From Echinarachnius parma (lineage: Eukaryota > Echinodermata > Echinoidea > Clypeasteroida > Echinarachniidae), in the NCBI GenBank assembly GCA_037951105.1, contig JBAMJV010007134.1, positions 112,020 through 176,019 of the forward strand: DNA of 64,000 nt. Reading direction: 5' to 3'. Below are positions 11,701 to 26,700 of this stretch, piece after piece. The notes below the pieces were generated by a model. It was not told where the DNA came from. It saw nothing but the letters and a program-made list of their open reading frames with translations, and did not search any database. The stretch's first letter is position 1. The number at the start of each line of letters is the position of its first letter. The translations under genes and the position numbers were made by a program.

Positions 11701-14700
11701 CCACAAATGTTTTCAATCATGAAAACCATACAGGAAACTAAGACAATACACGTCATAGATAAAAGACAGAAATAGATCTGGTTCGATGAGTATAGTGACC
11801 CGAGTCAACCGCGGCATGGCACTCAGAGAGTTAAACAGAATAAAGATGAGCAAAGAAAAGACTTAAAACCTGCAACTGAGTTGCCAGCTAAGTCTGTGAT
11901 AGATAGGGTAAGTGAAGCTTACAAGAAGTATGTTAGTTGCTAACTAGGGTTAACTCAGTTTTACTGTGGTTTTAAATGTAGTTAACCAAGCTACCTTTTG
12001 CTTACTAAACTAATATCAACAAGCAACATGGCAACTGGACATTAGGTTCACAGGGTTTGGGTGAAAGAGGAGAAGAAGATGTAGAAAAAGAAGCATATTT
12101 GAAATAAAATATGGAAAACATGGAATGCTGCATTAAAGGAACACAGCAAACTCAGGCAAAGTACCTCGGGTGCCTGTTCCTGTTGTGGGGGTTCTGTTGC
12201 CACAGCTAGAATTTCATCCACCATAATGGGTGTTTCTTCCACTGCAACAAGCTTTTCTGCAGCGACCTTAAAGGAGCAAGAGGGATTAGGACAGGAGGTA
12301 TGAGTGAACCAACACCAACAATGTCAAAGAGCTTCGTCTTTGCAATCTATTCCAACAAAAGTAATTAAGGATTTGTTTCAGTAATACATTTAAAAACGTG
12401 TTTCCACAAATGTTTTCAAACTTGAAAACCATAATAGAAAACAGATACCCCATTCACCACTTATCTATTAATTAATCTACATTAAGGGAACATCAGTAGA
12501 TCAGGTTCAATGAATATTGTGACATGAGTCTAAACGGAACAAAGTTGAGCGAAGAAAATTGGACTTTGGCAAGACTCAAAACCAGCAACTGAGTTGCCAG
12601 CTAAGTCTGTGATAGATAGGGTTAGTGAAGCATACACAAAGTACACTAAGGTTTAATTAGTTGCCAACCAGGGTTAACTCAGTTTTACGGTGGTTTTCAA
12701 TGTGGTTAACCAAGCTACATACTGCTTACTGAACCAATATCAACAAAATAAAGCTTAGATGGAAATTGGACAAGCTCACAGGGAAAAACAAGGAATGTTC
12801 CTTTATAAAACACAGCAAATTCAGGCAAAATACCTCAGGTGCCTGTTGTGGGGGTTCTGTTGCCACAGATGGAATTTCCTCCACCTTAATAGGCATTTCT
12901 TCCACTGCAACAAGCTTTTCTGCAGATGGAGTTTCCTCTATTATATTAGGGTTTTCTGCAGCGGCCTAAATTGAGCAAGGAGAGAAAGTGCTAGGGTTTC
13001 TACAAGAACCAACATCAATGATCAAACAAACTCTCAAAGAAAGTTTATCGATTACCATAGGAACTTTCCAAATCTACAATTATTACTTTCTTTTTTTAAA
13101 CTGGTCATTATATTAATAACCAACACATTCAAGCAGACTAGTATTCTAGATCATGAAGAAAGACATTTTTATAACCCAGACAGGGAACTTGAAATAAAAT
13201 ATGAAAAGACATGGAAATGTCCTGAACATAACACAGCAAACTCAGGCAAAATACCTCAGGTGCCTGTTGTGGGGGTTCTTTTGCCACAGATGAAGTTTCC
13301 TGAACTGTAATGGGTGTTTCTTCCACTGCAACAAGCCTTTCTGCAGCGGCCTAAAAGGAGCAAGTGGAATTAAGTCAGGAGGTATGTTTGAATCAACACC
13401 AAGTGTTAGTAATCCATTCTATCATAACACGATAACTACTGGTCATGACAAGTAAAGAAGAAAAGGATCTTTCATGTGAGTCTTACCTGTGCTGGTGCAT
13501 CTTCAGGAGTCGACTCGATGACAGGGGCTACCTCGGAGGACTCGGTGGAAGCAGGCTCCACTGACTCTGGTGCTTGAGGCTCCTTTAATCATCACACACA
13601 AAAATCTAATTTAGAAGCTTTTCAATAATGTTATATCATGTTACCCAAAATCAATTATGCCAATCAGATAGTCATGTATTCATGCAGTATCAAGAATCAA
13701 TAAATGACAAAATAATCATTCATACTGACATTCATTCAAAGTTGTAAAATAGTCTTACACATTTTTCCAAGTAAATATGCGTACCTGCAAATGTACACAG
13801 TCATGTACTTGTTGCCTTAAAAAATAAGATTTGACATTCTTTTGGAAGACAGTATTTTGAGAAATTAGATGTGTAGGCTGCCTTTAGACTTCACAGTGGG
13901 AATTTAGAAAATTACGATCAAGTTGTATCAAAATATTATCAACATACAAATACAAGTGGTCAAGCAGTACTTGATTCATTCGAGTGTTCACAATTTCAAA
14001 ACTCACAATATGACTATTAAGGTGACACACTCACAACTGAATTAAGCCAAACACTAATTTCTCACAATATAATTTCTACCTCTGGACTTTCTGCTTCATC
14101 TGGTGCAGGTGTGCATTCTGTGGGTGCTTCTGTGCTTTCTAAGGGTACTTCTGTGCTTTCTAAGGGTACCTGCTGTTCAGCCTGGACCTGTTCAACCGGT
14201 ACTGATTCTGGCTGCTCAGGTGCAGCGGCAGGCACACTCTCGGTTTCCTGTGGCACTGGTGTGGGCTCTGGAGAAATAGGTGCATCTTCTGAAGGGATAG
14301 GTACCGTTTCTGTTGGCACCTGCTCAGACTCAGCAGGTGCAACATCTTCTACAGGGGTGTCAGCTATAGGTACAGATTCTTCTACAATGGGTGCAGGGGT
14401 TTCAGCTGCAGGTCCAGACTCTGATTCAGTGGTAGGTGCTGGGTCTGAGGAAGGTGCAGCTAGCTCTGGTTGTGGAGGCTCGGGTGATTCTTCAACAACA
14501 GCCACTTCTTGTTCAGGTGAAGGTTCTACTGGTGCTGGGGCTGTGGCTGGTGCCGAGATAGGTTCAGGTTCAGGTTCAGGAGCAGCTGCCTCCTCTGGTT
14601 GAGCTGGCTCTGTGAGTGCTTGTTCAGCAGGGGTGGGCTCTACAGGTGCTGATTCTGTTGAGGGTTCCGAGGGCTTGACTTCTTCTGTGGGTTCTGCAGG

Positions 14701-17700
14701 GGCTTGTTCTGTTGGTGCTGGCTCTTCAGGTGTTGGCTCTTCATGTGTTGGCTCTTCGGGTGTTGGCTCTGCGGGTGTCTGTTCTGGTTGGGGTGGTTCT
14801 GAGGGTGTGACCTCTTTGGTTTCTACTGGTGCTTGTTCAGTCGGTGCTGACTCTACAGGTGCTTCTTCTGTTTGTGTTGGTTCGACAGGTGCTGGTATTG
14901 GCTCTACCTGCACTTGCTCAGGTTGGGGTGGTTCTGAAGACACCTGTTCTGGTTGAGGTGGTTCTGATGGGGCCTCTACAGCCTGGGCTGGCTCTGAAGG
15001 AGCCTCAGTAGCTGGTTGAGGTTCCGTTGGAGTTGGCTCTGCAGGAGTAGGTTGTTCTGATGATGCTTCAGCCGGTACCTCCTCTGTCTGGGCTGGCGTA
15101 GCTGCTGGCTCAGGTGATGCTTCAACTTTGGGTTCCTCTGCAGCAGGTTCTGAGGGCTTCACCTCTTCCGTCTGCACAGAAATATACAAAATATGCATTT
15201 TAATAATTGTAAGTCAGTTAAGTCAGTTGTTTCATATCTTTAAAGAAATATTACAATCAAATACCTTAAAACAGGTCAAAAAGGCATAAAAAGTGCATTT
15301 CAATATAAATATGTAACTTAGTTGATTGCTAGGAGCATAATTATATCGAGCTCCAAAAACCATTTCATAGCTTGTGTAAAGGACTACAAGTAAAATTTCA
15401 AATTTAAGCATTTTCAAGTTAGGCAGCGCTCGAAATTAACTTTTTTTGCTGGTGGCCCGGTCGGGCCAGTAAAATTAGTATTTTTCCAATTTTGGTGGCC
15501 CGAAACCAAAATCTACTGGCCCGAAGAAAATAAAGAAAAACAAGAAAAAAGGAGAAAATTCATAGCACATTCAAAACTGTGGAAAAGTGGGAAATTCACT
15601 GTATACAAATTTGACCTCAACAATCGGTGTAAATGTCATGTGAAAATCTCAGACAAATAACATGTTTTTAAATTGTGGTATTTTAAGCTAATAATTTGAA
15701 GTCAAAAAGCCCAATTCTTTGTAAACATCGGCTGCAAACTTGACAAGTCACCGATCATACTGCACTGTATCCGATTTCGAATACGGCGAACATAATTTGT
15801 TGAGTTTGACATGCATGACAAATGTGATTGATAAAGGAAATTTGTACTTATATATCAGTCTTTTAATCTCACAATTCCGTAGAATATTGTTTTGAAACCT
15901 GTCCTGAATGACACATTTTTCAAATTGTGGTGCTATATTTGTAAAACAGTTAGTCAAACATTTATAAATTCTTCGTAAACTTACGGACACAGACAAGACA
16001 AAACCCGACAAGACGTAGACAATGCAGACACAACATGAACATGGGCTATGTTGAATTTTACATGCGAACCAAATTTGATCGATTATTAAAATATCCTCTC
16101 ACATTTCAGACTTTTAACCTCACTTTTCGATGGATTATTGTTTATAAACCTCACAAAAATTAAATATATACAAACGTTTTATATACAAACTGAACTGATA
16201 ACAGAATTAATTTGATACCCTTCTACCTATCCCAAGTGGAACATGCTGTATGGGGTGGGGGGGGGGGGGGGGGGCAGAAACAATGCTAATTATAATAATT
16301 TGCGTCTTTTCTGAGCTAGCTGTCTGCAGAAGAAGAAAAAAATCGCACAAAACTGATCATTATTGAGCTCTCTTTCCTTTCTTTTTAAACCACAAATCAA
16401 GTATTTTCTGTGAGGTATCAAATTTGCAATAAGTACCATAATATTGTGCTCAATTGTTTCAAACATTTGGAGGCCCAATCGGGCCAGCAAACATTGGAAA
16501 TATGAGTTTTTTACTGGCCCGACAGCAATTTTTGGTGGCCCCGGGCCATCGGGCCTGTGCTAATTTCGAGCGTTGAGTTAGGCTTGTTCAAGGAGAATAA
16601 ATTTATACCAAATCTATATTTATGAGGGTAAAGATCTAAATAGAGACAAATGTTTGCCCTAGTTTCAAAAGTGAGGTAAAAGGGAATGCACAAATCTATA
16701 ATTTGTATGCAGTACACCAAAGTTCAGGGAGATTGAAGATCTAATAAAAATGAATAAATTAGGAAGTTTTATGCATTAAAATTACCCTCTCGAGATAATC
16801 TCGCAACTCAAATTGCAGAGAGGGGTTTAACCTCATCAACATTTATAGCTACCATTCAATATCACTGCTAAAGAATCAATTGAGATGTTCATGTACAGTA
16901 TGTGGCTTTAAAAACGACACTCTCTGTCTTATAGGCCTCTGTTCCCAATGACCTTTGTATTTCAGTCAACTTAAGCCCTGTTTTAACAGAGCTACCCGGG
17001 CATGGTCCAGACACTACCACAAAGACACCATTTAAAGGGCAATGAAACTATGGCTTTCGGCTATTATTATCGTTTAGAGGGTGAACAGACATTTTATTTG
17101 ATACATAACTTGGCAATTTTGGCCTCCTGGATCCCATGAAATCCTTACGTGAACATACCCACATTTACTAATTCTTACGGTGGCAAAAGGTGATGGGAGC
17201 GGCCATGTTCTTGAAATTGCCCGACATGCTTTGCAAACTATGACGTGTGTGCTACGGGCCGAACAAAAAGCTTTTCACTGATTTGCAGACTCGTCAAAGC
17301 ATCTACAAGTATTCAGACAATGGTTTGAATAGGTGCTATTGAAATGCATTAGTGCATATCACTGACCGTAAGTCCGCACACACCTAATAATGGCGGCCTC
17401 CAGTGTTCGCATGAATAGTGGTAAACCCGATAGAGTTTTCACATATTTCTCCCAAAGCAGAAATCTGAGTCGGAGTTATGTTATATATAATAAAAAGGCA
17501 TATTACGATGTATGAAGTAGGATAAACTCTATTCTTGAGTAGCATTTCCCTTTAACCATTGTAGTATATCCATGATCTAAGAGAATCATACCCAGACATC
17601 GTGAGGATGCTATCCCAACGTTGGGGGCCAAAGATGGAGTACATGCATGTAAGTTGTAAAAGTAGTAATATCATGTCTGAAAGACTTACAGCGGGTTCTT

Positions 17701-20700
17701 GTGGAGCAGGCTCATCTTTAGTCGATGCTTCTATTACAGGCGTCACTTCTGCTGCTGGTTCCTGAAAGATATAGAAAATGCAGAAAATGCAGTGGACCTT
17801 TAATAAGTCATCAAAGATTTGTTTCAACATCAGGAGATGAACTAAAGACTATTTTGAAGGAAAAAATCCTATATTTTTGTAACAGATCAAACATTTTCAA
17901 ATCAAATTTCAAATCCATTTCAAGATGATATAGTGATAACCTATCATTTATTAAAGTCTATGAACGCACTGTACACACATGGTGAGCAGTTTGATGCAGC
18001 ACACCATCCTGGGGCATACCAGCGCTCATGCCACTCTAAGTTTGGGGCAAAAATCCTGCACCGTTCCAATGCATGCTACTCGCAGCTGCGGCTCTGCTCA
18101 GGTTTTGGAACGAGACTGTGGAAAATTATTTCATAAAACCTCAAGAGCAGCTACCAATCCCCTGCCGAACAGCTATTAGTAATCAAATCATAAATCTACA
18201 TAACGGCTATCGAATCTGGAATAGGGCGTCTTTAAAGTGACACATACCAGTATCAGCTGTATCACCAATATCCGTGAGTAATCGATGGAAAATATTGATC
18301 ACATAATTCACAACTCCTTCTAAATTCTACAGATAAGGGTATCTTTATTAAATTTTGCCCTAAACTCTGAACTAGGATTTTGGAGTAAATATCAATGAAC
18401 TCTCTATATTGTCATGGAAATTTTAATACAACTTTCTTTAATATTGAAATTTCTTCTGATATTATTATTACATTTCAATAATTCACAAATTTCTGCAATA
18501 AATACTCATTAGAAGTATAACGAAAATCAAGCAAAACCAGACCTAGCCTTGAATGCGGTTGAAAGTGATGTACGTAGCATGTGACCGTGTGTATCAATGA
18601 CGAATGAGAAGATATATAAGAAAAGTTGTACAAGTGTGATCTTGGATCACAGGAACCTGGTGGGTCCTGTATTAACTCTATGGGGATTACAGAAACTAGT
18701 AGGGAACAGGTTTATCCAGACAACTCTAATACCCAGAATGTTTCTTAGTCATACATGTCTGACATTTTGTCTCTGCCCCTTAAGCCCAACCCTACCACAA
18801 CACTATTTAGGTTAATTGGCTAATTCAGAAAGATCATTAGAAATACAAGTTTAATACATGGACAATGCTGGCCCCATATTCATTAAACCCCGCTAGCTTA
18901 GTTCCCTGCTAAGAGTATTTTAAATGTGCAGTTTATTGAGCAACGAACAGTTTTCCTAGTCCCCAACTAGGGTTAGCTGGGTAAGCTTTAGGCATCCACT
19001 AAGTAAACCCTAGTTAGCAACTAAAATAGCTTGTGTTTAATTCGTAGCCCCGCCATCCAAAATAGACTTGGCAATTTGAATATGAGCCCAGATCTATAGT
19101 TATCATCCCCATCCGATATATGTCTCATTAAAAATTAAGAGAAACAATTTTTGGCATGCTCTAGCTACCATGACCCCATTCAAAGACCACACTTTTACCA
19201 TATATGGCATGCATGTGATTGTAGAAAGGGTGACCCATTTTGGCTTGATCATGTTACTACAGATGTTATCATATAAACATGATGTCTGTAGATGTACTGG
19301 TTTATGTTCGACTGGTCTACACCTGTTTGGTCTATGCCCCATATGGTCTATGGTCCATTTGGTCTATGCTCCATTTAGTCTATGCTCCATTTGGTGTACG
19401 CCCCATTTGGTCTAAGCCCCATATGGTCTATGCTCCATTTGGTGTACGCCCCATTTGGTCTAAGCCCCATATGGTCTATGCTACATTTGGTGTACGCCTC
19501 ATTTGGTCTATGCTCCATTTAGTCTATGCTCAATTTGGTGTATGCCCCATTTGGTCTAAGCCCCATATGGTCTATGCTCCATTTGGTGTACGCCCCATTT
19601 GGTCTAAGCCCCATATGGTCTATGCTACATTTGGTGTACGCCTCATTTGGTCTATGCTCCATTTAGTCTATGCTCCATTTGGTGTACGCCCCATTTGGTC
19701 TATGCCCCATATGGTCTATGCTCCATTTGGTCTACGCCCCATTTGGTCTATGCTCCATTTGGTCTATACCCCATTTGGTCTACACCCACATGGTATACAC
19801 CCCCATTTGGTCTATGCCCCATATGTTCTATGCCCCACATGGTCTATGCCCCATTCGGTCTACAGTACTACATGATGCCTGTAAATGTAGTGTAAATTTC
19901 CCAACCCCTAAACACTAATCATAATCCTAAATGCTGATTTCGCTAGTAGACCCAAAAAATGATGAAATGGGTGTAGTCGAAGCAGCAAGTTAATGATGTC
20001 TAATGTACTACACATGAGGACGAGACGTGCAGGGAAATGAAGTCATTTTGACACAGTATCATAACACACGCCTACCAGACAAAAGCTGGCCTGTTCGAGG
20101 GGGGTGGGAGGCTGGTATGTGCTGGATACCCCAATATTAGATTAAAGGGATCTAGTAGCTATACAGGGTAGCCCAGAAAGAACGCAACACCTACGATCAA
20201 CATCATCGACCAACATCGACCAAATGTCATTGGATTTTGTTTGATTGGGTAAAACATTCTTTTTCCAACAAAATGATACCATGAGCATTGATTTTGGGTA
20301 AGGCGTTTGGATCCTAGGGCCATTTTTCTGAGGCAATGTCATTTCCTAAATTTGCTACTTTTTCATCTCCAGCGATCCTCGGAACACTGAGACATTCTCG
20401 CCCCACGGCCTGCCGTAGAATTAGCTGTACAGAAGAACCGCATGACTGCTCTCCCTTTGACTAGGTTCAATATGAGGGCATCACCAGTAATGGTGACACA
20501 ATAAAAGCGACTTTGACATCCATGATGAAATATAACTGATAATCAGAACAGCCTACCATAGGTACACATGATCCTGGGTGATCATGACATCTGCACCATT
20601 ACAGTACAAACTAATAGTTATAACTCCACCATGCTCGAAAGGTATACAAAATTACAAACGACTAAGTAAAAACCCGGTTATCATTCAAAAATATCTGTTA

Positions 20701-23700
20701 CAACTCAAGAGGGCGCTCTCTAAAAAATCATTGGTTTCAACCATTTTTTATACAAAATTGTATGGTTTCTTATTGATGATTAAATAGAGATATCATCAAC
20801 AACTAATTAAAAACCTCTCTTGAATTTGTTTGAATGAAGTGTATAATCATTTTATGTATTTTTTTTTTAAAGTCAAGATATCGTCTAGCCAGACGATATA
20901 TAAATAACATACTTTGAAATCAAATTTTACAACTATGAGAGCATTCGAAAGGGAATGATTCTCATTTCACATGTTTTATTCAATGAACTTTCAAATGGAA
21001 TTAAAACCAACCAATTTAGTGTCATGAGGCATTTCAGGAAGTACATGTACCAATACTCAAGTGTACCTTTAAACTAGCCTGATAGATCAACACTATTTAC
21101 CACGACAGGATTTCAAAATCCTCTGTAGATCCCCCACATCCGCTGCAATACCATACCAAATGTACAATTTGTATTTATATGTATGCAATTTGCTGAAATG
21201 TATATTTGTGTAAACAATGATTTTTAGAGATGTGAAATAAAATTGAAATTGAAATCAAAATTGAATATTGAGGGCTCAATTTCTTAACCATACAATAGGT
21301 ACTATTATATAATACTAGGTTTTAATATGAGGGTAGTTAACACACTAATAGGAATGGTGGTACAGTGAAAGTGACTTTGACATCCATGATGAAACATAAC
21401 TGATAATCAGAACAGCCTACCATACACATGTTCACTAGGTGATAATCACATCTGTATTTGACATAATTTGTATTAGTGATAACAAATTATGTGCTTGCAA
21501 AAGATTGAGAGACTGGAAATAAATGAAATGAAACATTAGAGAAGTTAATAAAAGGATATGTATAGAGGGCACTTCAAAATGTGTTTTTTCTGAGGAACAG
21601 GAAAACTAAGTGTAGAAATAGCAAATGTACATAATTCTCATGAAAATGCATATGTGTGTACTTTAATTATCCACCTGTAGGTACATTAAGTCCCCAGCTA
21701 GACAGTGAATTCAATCCTTACCTCTTTTACACTTGTTGTTATTCATAATACACCCACATATTAAAGGTATATACCGACAAGAAAACTACGGTACCTCAAA
21801 ATTGTGTTTTACTCTATCTAAGGTAGATTTTCATGAAGATTACTAATAAAAACATATTTTCCTCGTCGGAAAACCCGGTAAAATGACAAAATCAACTTGA
21901 AAATTCACTTTAGGAACCCCCGAAAAAAAATTTGAGTCCGGGCGAAGAAAAATGACGTCATCTTTGTGACGTCACATAATGACAATCTCAGCATAGCTTT
22001 GTACTATATTGTCATAGACGTACACGCTGAGTGCAATACTCACGTTGACAGAGAGAGATTATTTCAATTTTTTCAATATTTGCAAACATTTGTTTAAGTT
22101 TATATCATGGAGGATCCACACTCAGATGTGTTGCTGCATCATGCTACAATGCATTTCTTAGGCATGTTCAGTTAAGCCTCAATTTCCAAGCAAATACGAG
22201 TTTGTTTTACTAGCAAGTCAAAGGCTCTGCATGTAAACCATGCCCGTGAACTTTAGACTCCGTGTTGTGGTCATCATGCGATGTCATGATCCCGATGGGC
22301 ACGTACACACACGCGCGCTCCGCTATAAATAACTTTTTTAGGAGTATGGAATGCTGATGCAAAAAAAATCCCGAAAGTTGCATGAAATTTACCTTTTTTG
22401 CCCAACTTAAGGATTTCTTTGAAAAAAAGACTGTGGTATATAAATATAGGCACATATTCAAAGCTATAAACCTGAATCAAAGCCGGGAATTCACTATACA
22501 TTTAATGTTGTTTAATGTCTACATGTCATGTAGATGAACATGCAGGGACAGGGCTCCACACACGCTTTTGTTTTTTTGAAAGTAGCACAGTGGGACCTAT
22601 AAAATAATTTATTGTAAACAAATGATCGAATACTCGCTGATCAATAGACTATTCATCACATATATTCTAAGCAGAACATAAGTTTACTGAACTCTAAGTT
22701 GGACCTGAAAATTATGGAAAGCTGTTAGTTTATTCATAAAATTGTTGAAACAGTTCTTTTGAGAAGGCACTGATTTTGATAAAAATTAGTTACATTCGCT
22801 ATTATCAAGGAGCTTTGAAATTATTCATATAAATTGTTGTTGAAAGTCTCAAATATTTGTAATTTTTAATATGTTTATTCCAAGGTTACAAATGGCTTTC
22901 CATAATTTGTAGGTCTAACTTAGAGTTTAGTTAACTTAGAATCTTTGAGAAACTCACTGAAACACCCCCAAGGTCTTGATGGCCTGGGTGCCAATGGCCA
23001 CCAGGTATTTCATTCGGCCACTAGAAACTCTTTTCTTGGCCACCACCGAATTAGGATCTACAACACAAACGTCTCTGGTGGGAGTCTATCTTAATGTGTC
23101 ATTTTGCCCACCTGAAAGAAAAGCTTAAAGTGATCCATTAACTTTGTCAAATTCAACCAAAATCACTTGGAGCTATCACCTTGTTGTTTGGCTTATGGTA
23201 ACCAAAGAATGAAATGGGTTCGATTTTTCAAACTAGATGGAGATTATGCAGATATATATGTAAGAGTGCATTGAAAAGCTATGCAGAATGTTTTTAGTCA
23301 AATGATTGTAGTACCGAAATTTGGATACCCCATGAGAACGTTCAGGGATAAAATCTTGACATTAGGTAAAAATTGTTCTTTTTTTAATGAAAATATCACA
23401 TATTCAGAAAAAATCTTACAATCTCATTGACATATGATTATAAATTATTAAAAATTATCACTTTAGGAACAATCTAATCAAGTTAATGGAACACTTTTAA
23501 AAGAGAGGACCTGCATTCGCTTACAATTTAGTTGGTAGTTCAGGGAATAAGAGATGTCTGCCTCTTCTTATCAACCTATTCAGTGCAGGAATCTGGTGCA
23601 GCATGTACTGTATGACCTCTATGGAAAAATGTGATTTCTAGTAGGTAAGGGGTTTATACTTGCTGCTTTTCATATGTCAATACACACACACACATCTTTT

Positions 23701-26700
23701 GTTGTCATGTAATGATGTACAATGCATGTGCAGGATTGTACAACAGCTCACAAGTCTCTTCATTTACCACTGAAGGAGCAGAAAACTCCTATTCACTCAA
23801 GTACTGTACATAGCTTCTGCATCACGTATTGTTGCTAGGCAACTAAGAAGTCACTTTATGTGTGTGTTCATGAGCTGTGAATTGATTTGCAACATAACCG
23901 ATATAATCACTTCAGAATCCTATGCATTTAATTAAAGGATAACCTTTAAGTTCTGCGAACACCATTCTGTGATAATACTGAGCAACTTCTATAATTTGCA
24001 ATGTACATGTATATTGCATTTGCAATCCTCACAATCGTCACTAACACTGACCCAAAGGTCTGATGCCAGTAAAACTGCAATTTGGGCCTTTTGGGGCCAG
24101 CAAAAATGTGTTAAAGTCATATTTTGGTGGCCTGATTGGGCAGCAAGATTTCTCTAACTGACAATGATAGAATGAGGAAATTGTGTATTAATCCATTGCA
24201 AGCCTCAGCCCTCAGTCAAAGTTATCTTATCAACAAAGAGTGAGATATTGAAGAGTAGAGAGTTTACAAATCAAACATAATTTTGAGGCCATAAAACAAA
24301 AATTCAGGGCACTAAATATTGCAAGGATATTACCAATTTCTACCTAAGTTCTCCTAATTCAGATAGAATCTCACTTTCAGGCATACAATAAACTAGGGTC
24401 AAATTCCCTGTCGAAATGTCATAAATAGTCAGAGAACTTTCAGAAGAAGGTTGCACTTGAGGACTCACAAGTGTAACTCATACCCATTTCATATTGACCT
24501 CTATAACCGGTATGAAATTGCTGAAATACGTACCTAGAATTCTCCTTGATAAAAAAAGAAGGTGAAATCAACACATGCTTGCATATATATGCCATTCATA
24601 TGAAGCTCAATTTAACGAAGAAAATATTCCCTCCTGTGGGGTAAGTGAGGTAAAAAAGTCAGGTATCATTCCTCAATAGATGGCACAATGAGTTAACTGG
24701 GTGCTCCTACCTAGCTACCTCCTGGGTGCAATTGTTACAACAATATCGACCTCTTATCAATTTTATCGCTCTTTTCATCAGATATTTCTCAGAACCATAT
24801 CATATAGAGCATTTAATTGGTGTGACATCGATAGTTAGCAATTCAATTCTCCTGGGCCTATACTCATAAAACCCCTCTAGCTATAGTTCTACGCTAAGTG
24901 TATTTAAATGATACAGTTAAGTGAGCAACAAACAGTTTACCTAGCCTAGTCCCCAACTAATTAGGTCAGCTGGGTAAGCCTCTATAGTAACAATATGATC
25001 ATGAATGTGTTTAAAGGGACTTAGTAACATTGTCCAAATCCTCAAAATACAATTTTAATTCTAGCGGTTCCCTTATACCTTGTTGTATTCATATTAACAA
25101 TAAAATCATGGGACAGGTTTCGGTTTTTCAAATTTCCCTTTCGTTACAAAGATATGTATGATTGAAGTATTCAGATAGAGTTTTTCTTCCGTGTACAAAG
25201 TGAGTGCAGTGAGTTACTGAATATCACTGTGCATTTTCGCTCATTACTTGGCCATACAATGTCCATTTGACTTGAAATTTTCACACAATACCCTGTGGAC
25301 ATATGAGATAACAATATACATTGCATCAACCATTCATCACTTTTTGCACATGTCAACAAAGTTACTAGATCCCTTTAATTCTTAGCCGCATCATCTAAAA
25401 AAGACTTAGCATGCAACTAAGCTAGCAGATTTTTATGAATATGGGCCCCGCTGTTTAGCAGGGGAATGAATTGCTCTTTATCCCTCTTTACATCAAACTT
25501 TTAAAAAAGATCTTTTCGCCCTCAAAACCTTTCATATTGGGATTTTCTCCTGACGCATCCAATGAAAATAGGGTCAATATGAAAGGGATATAATAGTACC
25601 TACTGAAAATGTATCATGTGACCATTTTAATCTTACACAAATATGTGGAGTTTCTATTCTGATCCTCCTCTAAATACATCCCCTGACCTTTTTGTATAAT
25701 GTATCACAGATCACAGTGGCTTAGCGAGGGAGGGGGGGGGGGGGGGGGGGAGCTGGGGGTCAAGCACACCCCCCCCCCCCCCCCCCCCCCCCCCCATTAA
25801 AAAAAAAACCATTAAAAGAAACAACTAAAGGGTAAAAGGTATACAAATATTTGCTACTGGTGTATTACTGTGAAAATATTATTTAGAAATGAAAAAGAAT
25901 TAAAAGAAAATTGGGGTTCCACTGAGATTTAAAGGGGACCACCAGGCAAAGAACAACACACAATCATAGTTTTGGTACAGTTGTGTGATATAATGAAATG
26001 ATGCCAAACACTTTGCAAAGGGTTGTGTAATTGATAAACCATTCAATCAATTACCACCCTTACAGAACCAAAATGGCCTCATGGTTCCAAATGCGCCAAA
26101 TATCTGAGGGTGCTCCAATTCTATTCACGCATACGTTTGGAGACAATAAAATCACGGACAGTCTTCATCTGCAGACCCATGAAAAACATGCTTTAGTATG
26201 GCGATGCATTTCCAGTTATATTATTTTTATGGAAACATATTATTCTGAGCTGGTTGGTGGAATGGACTACTAAAAATGTGACCTTTCATTTATAAGAATA
26301 TTTTTTGGGGGTGGTGGTACCCTTTAATATCACTTTTGCTATAATAAAAGTCAAATCAGGGTCATTGCGCTAACAAAAGTGGATAAATCTTTTCACAAAG
26401 AAATCTGTTGTATTGCCACATACATTACTACTGTATCATGGGCCCATTAAAGCGATGCATTAACTTCATACGATTTTTCCAAATGTGATATTTGAAACTC
26501 ATGCCAACATCACTTGAAGATTTTTCTGAATGATATTCAATGATAGTTTCATAGTTTTAGTTAAAAACTGAAACTGATGTAAGATGAATTTACCACCTAC
26601 TGTTGATCCATTCCGACTGACATTCATCATTCCTGGAATGCTTTCAGTTCAAATCATAAAAATTAAATTATAAAAATATATAATTGGGGAGACAATAAAA

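Larger units (their letters stand above)
11549..13254 (-). repeat. Duplicated introns between the small repeat-type exons
   Basis: 11,550-12,050 and 12,275-12,745 share long blocks (for example AACTGAGTTGCCAGCTAAGT followed by the GGGTTAACTCAGTTTTAC region), so whole exon-intron units were duplicated here too, earlier than in the 0-9 kb cassettes. Confidence 0.6.

Noticed and set aside
14111..14956. Plus-strand Gly/Ser/Cys-rich frames opposite the 364-codon exon
   Set aside because: Antisense image of Pro/Glu/Ala/Thr codons; the minus frame has correct splice ends and BASP1-like composition.
17933..18179. Overlapping plus frames suggestive of a reverse-transcriptase C-terminus
   Set aside because: Only vague similarity to an RT tail; no catalytic motif and no element ends.
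19279..19875. 198-codon repeated protein (HLVYAPFGVRPIW type)
   Set aside because: Arises from a 16-bp minisatellite without stops; the same peptide appears in all three frames.
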